Source: JANYGA01 sp031420415 (lineage in GTDB: Bacteria > Vulcanimicrobiota > Vulcanimicrobiia > Vulcanimicrobiales > Vulcanimicrobiaceae). Taken from it: a stretch of 64,000 bases of DNA. Shown here piece by piece: positions 61,753 to 64,000 of this stretch. The notes beneath the pieces were generated by a model that ran no database searches, was not told the DNA's origin, and saw only the letters and a list, made by a program, of their open reading frames with translations. Positions within the stretch are counted from its first letter, which is position 1. Each line of letters opens with the position of its first letter. A program made the position numbers and the translations under genes. The stretch spans positions 1 to 64,000 of the forward strand of contig JANOMT010000008.1 of NCBI GenBank assembly GCA_031420415.1, read 5' to 3'.

Positions 61753-63912
61753 ATGATTCGTTGCCAGCCGTCGACTCCGACATTCGCATTCCTCAAAAGT
61801 GCACCGGTGATCACGAGATTTTCGCGTCGCGCTAGTGAAACTGCGTCGTGCGGCCTGCCAGAGGTGCGCTTCAGTATCATATCGGATAGTGCGCCTTCTG
61901 TGGGAGAATTGCCAGAGGCGGTCGGCGAGGGTGTTCTTGAGATTCTCGGAGCATCGTGGCTTGCCATGGGCAATGCCGCCACGCTTGACGAGATCGAACG
62001 CGCGGCTCTTAACGGATTATACTCGCTGACGGACGTCGACATCGCCTATAACGCTCGTCGCAAAGACGGCTCGTGGACGATCAGTAATCAGATCGGCCTT
62101 CGCGGTGACGTGCAAGGCTTTTCAATTCCCGACGTCCAGGTGCCGTACGCGAAGAATCTCGACTTGGGCCAAGCGATCTGTTTCGACGTCTCGGGCGAGA
62201 TTGGCGACGGGTTGGCAGAGGAACTCAAGGGTCTCGGCTTGGGAGCGCTTTATGGCGTTCCCGTGATGAGAGGGGATCGTTGCATCGCAGCCCTTGCGAT
62301 CGGAAGCCGCAGTTCACATCTCTTTTCCGAGCGAGATCGTGCGCTCGTGCAACTCTTCACCCTTCACATAAGTGTGCTCATGCGAAAGCGCGAACTGGCC
62401 GCGGCGTTTGAGAATCTCGCACAACAGGTCCCGGTGATCGTGTTTCGAGCCGACCCGACCGGCTGGGCGGCTTGGTACAACCGTCGTTGGTTCGAATACA
62501 CCGGTCAAACTCCCGAAGAGGCAGCCGGATGGGGATGGCAGACGGCCTACCATCCGGTCGATTTCCAAACGGTTATTGTCGAGTGGACACACGCATTGAA
62601 AACCGGTCAGCCGATCGAAATAGAATTCCGGCTGCGCAGACATGATGGCGTCTTTCGCTGGCACATTGCACGAGTCGAACCGTTACGCAATGATAGCGGG
62701 ACGATTTTAGATTGGTACGGCACCTTGATCGATGTCGACGACCAAAAGCAGGCGCTAGAAAAAACAAAACGCATTGCGGAAACGTTACAAATCGCATTTC
62801 TGCCGCGGCACCTACCGCAACGCTCGAATTTACGATTAGAGGCACATTATGCGTCCGCTGAAAAAGATTCGCTAGTCGGCGGCGATTGGTACGATGCATT
62901 CGAACTTCCGAACGGCCGTCTCTGCTTCTCGATCGGCGATGTAGCCGGCCACGGGTTAGCGGCGTCTCTAGCGGTCGGCAAGCTCCGTCAAGCGATCTTC
63001 TCCGCGGCACTTCGCCTCGATGACCCCGCATCGATTTTGTTAGAAGTCAACGAAATCTTATGCCTGCAGCAACCCGGAGTGTTCGTAACCGCCCTCGTCG
63101 GCATCGTCGATTTAAAATCTGGTCATTTGCAATACGCGTCGGCTGGACATCCGCCGCCGCTGGTCGCATATGAAGCAGGAACCGCTGCTACGGTTTTTCC
63201 AAATGGCGGCCTCCCGCTTGGCGTGATAGATAATTTGATGCTGTCGACGTTTACCGTTCAAATTAGGGAAGAAATGGTCGTAGCTCTGTATACCGATGGC
63301 GTAACCGAGTACGCTCGCGATGCGATCGCCGGCGAAAAAAAGCTCTGCGACGCGATTTCGATGCTCGTCGGCAATGCAGCGATTGCTCAACCTGCAAAGG
63401 TTATTTTCGATTTCGTATTGGGAAGCAAGCCTCACGCGGACGACGCGGCTCTGCTCCTTTTGCAATTCTGTATTCAAGACGCATCGTTGCCTACCGATTT
63501 TTTCGCTCAGACAAAACATTGGCGATTCCATGCAAGCGACGCGCACGCCGCGCACGTCATGCGTATCGAAGTTGGCGATTACCTCCGGCGCCTGTGCGGG
63601 GACACCGAGGACGCCTTTACCTGTGAAGTCATCGTCGGCGAGCTGCTAGCGAATACGGTCGAACATGCTCCGGGACTCGTGCATATGGCCGTCGAGTGGA
63701 ATGGGCAACATCCCGTGCTCGTGGTACGCGACAGTGGACCCGGGTTACAACGAAAGGTCGCTGCCTTACCGTACCAAATGAGCGAAGATGGCCGCGGTCT
63801 GTTCCTTGTTGAGACCTTATCCGTCGGGATGACGGTTACCGAAGCGGCGGATGGCGGCGCTGAGTTGCGCGTCAGGTTACCGGTCATTGGACGTTTATCC
63901 GAGTGGGACTGA
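61753..63912 (+). CDS. GAF-PAS-PP2C phosphatase with C-terminal HATPase domain
   Basis: 719 residues. A GAF domain (about 60-210) and a PAS domain (about 222-335; WYNRRWFEYTGQTPEEAAG) precede a SpoIIE/RsbU-type PP2C phosphatase (about 345-570; GGDWYD at 376-381, GDVAGHG at 395-401, DGVTEY at 515-520, ADDAALL at 562-568). A C-terminal RsbW/SpoIIAB-like ATPase (about 590-715) has the N-box ELLANTVEH (630-638), DSGPG (660-664) and GRGLFL (680-685). It combines phosphatase and kinase of a partner-switching pathway in one chain, sensing through GAF and PAS. Partners (anti-sigma antagonist, sigma factor) are not in the window. No strong ribosome binding site; ATG 61753 taken. Confidence 0.93.
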   Translation: MIRCQPSTPTFAFLKSAPVITRFSRRASETASCGLPEVRFSIISDSAPSVGELPEAVGEGVLEILGASWLAMGNAATLDEIERAALNGLYSLTDVDIAYNARRKDGSWTISNQIGLRGDVQGFSIPDVQVPYAKNLDLGQAICFDVSGEIGDGLAEELKGLGLGALYGVPVMRGDRCIAALAIGSRSSHLFSERDRALVQLFTLHISVLMRKRELAAAFENLAQQVPVIVFRADPTGWAAWYNRRWFEYTGQTPEEAAGWGWQTAYHPVDFQTVIVEWTHALKTGQPIEIEFRLRRHDGVFRWHIARVEPLRNDSGTILDWYGTLIDVDDQKQALEKTKRIAETLQIAFLPRHLPQRSNLRLEAHYASAEKDSLVGGDWYDAFELPNGRLCFSIGDVAGHGLAASLAVGKLRQAIFSAALRLDDPASILLEVNEILCLQQPGVFVTALVGIVDLKSGHLQYASAGHPPPLVAYEAGTAATVFPNGGLPLGVIDNLMLSTFTVQIREEMVVALYTDGVTEYARDAIAGEKKLCDAISMLVGNAAIAQPAKVIFDFVLGSKPHADDAALLLLQFCIQDASLPTDFFAQTKHWRFHASDAHAAHVMRIEVGDYLRRLCGDTEDAFTCEVIVGELLANTVEHAPGLVHMAVEWNGQHPVLVVRDSGPGLQRKVAALPYQMSEDGRGLFLVETLSVGMTVTEAADGGAELRVRLPVIGRLSEWD

Positions 63913-63942
63913 ATCGTAAAATCGCGGCATAAAACAGACATC

Positions 63943-64000
63943 ATGTCCTCGTCCTTCCAGCCAGTTTTGACCGGCGAAAGTTTTCGACCGTCCCGTGACC
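63943..64000 (+). CDS. Possible 5' end of a gene running off the window
   Basis: ATG at 63943 opens a frame (MSSSFQPVLTGESFRPSRD) that continues beyond the window end. No ribosome binding site is seen, and the fragment is too short to identify. It may not be coding. Confidence 0.2.
   Translation, partial: MSSSFQPVLTGESFRPSRD

Overview
The window is a GC-rich, densely packed bacterial chromosome segment with housekeeping genes on both strands, most of them leftward (minus). It has no rRNA, no CRISPR array and no intact insertion sequence. A predicted outer-membrane-like protein, a lipoprotein and several exported proteins suggest a diderm. Gene content (bacterial PurP, a divergent purine operon, DUF885, S9 and BNR exported proteins, many GTG/TTG starts) is compatible with a deep-branching phylum such as Candidatus Eremiobacterota/Vulcanimicrobiota. 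That placement is an inference from gene content, not a demonstrated assignment.

Left part (1-18.6 kb): a DUF885 hydrolase cut by the window edge, an EthD-like exported protein, a lipid-kinase-family protein, SufD and TsaD. Next come purM with an unusual acetyltransferase-PurN fusion, PepA, an exported S9 peptidase, an exported barrel-like protein, a beta-lactamase-fold hydrolase and a 1074-residue BNR-repeat exported protein.

Purine part (18.5-34.2 kb): a leftward run guaA-purD-BI-1 membrane protein-purF-DUF5522-exported protein, and a tightly coupled leftward operon purB-purC/E-purL-purQ-tandem purS-purP-exported protein-second PurP-like-small membrane protein. Almost every junction in the second operon is a 1-8 base overlap. 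Together with purM and purN this covers most of IMP synthesis. The archaeal-type formate-using PurP replaces the PurH transformylase step, and purU at 46-47 kb can supply formate. No functional PurE/PurK and no IMP cyclohydrolase are visible.

Middle part (34.2-46 kb): a lipoprotein with a structured leader and a clear terminator; mtnA-holA; riboflavin genes in two blocks (ribBA-ribH, with an N-terminal helix-turn-helix fused to RibBA and a perfect 9-bp inverted repeat in front of it; ribD-ribE-thioesterase-dehydrogenase); two MDR dehydrogenases; comF.

Right part (46-58.4 kb): a long leftward run with an NDP-sugar pyrophosphorylase, a GT4 glycosyltransferase, a toroid-type glycan protein, the PcrA/UvrD helicase, dapB-asd-lysC-dapA, a WecG/TagA glycosyltransferase, a second NDP-sugar pyrophosphorylase and purU. 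It combines lysine/diaminopimelate and surface-polysaccharide functions.

Right end (58.5-64 kb): the character changes. A free-standing HNH endonuclease gene runs into a tRNA-Gln gene, followed by tRNA-Glu and a terminator. Then come about 2.4 kb of mostly non-coding, decayed sequence holding a DUF5069 gene and a serine-recombinase remnant, and finally a GAF-PAS-PP2C-HATPase signalling protein. This looks like an eroded insertion next to tRNA genes.
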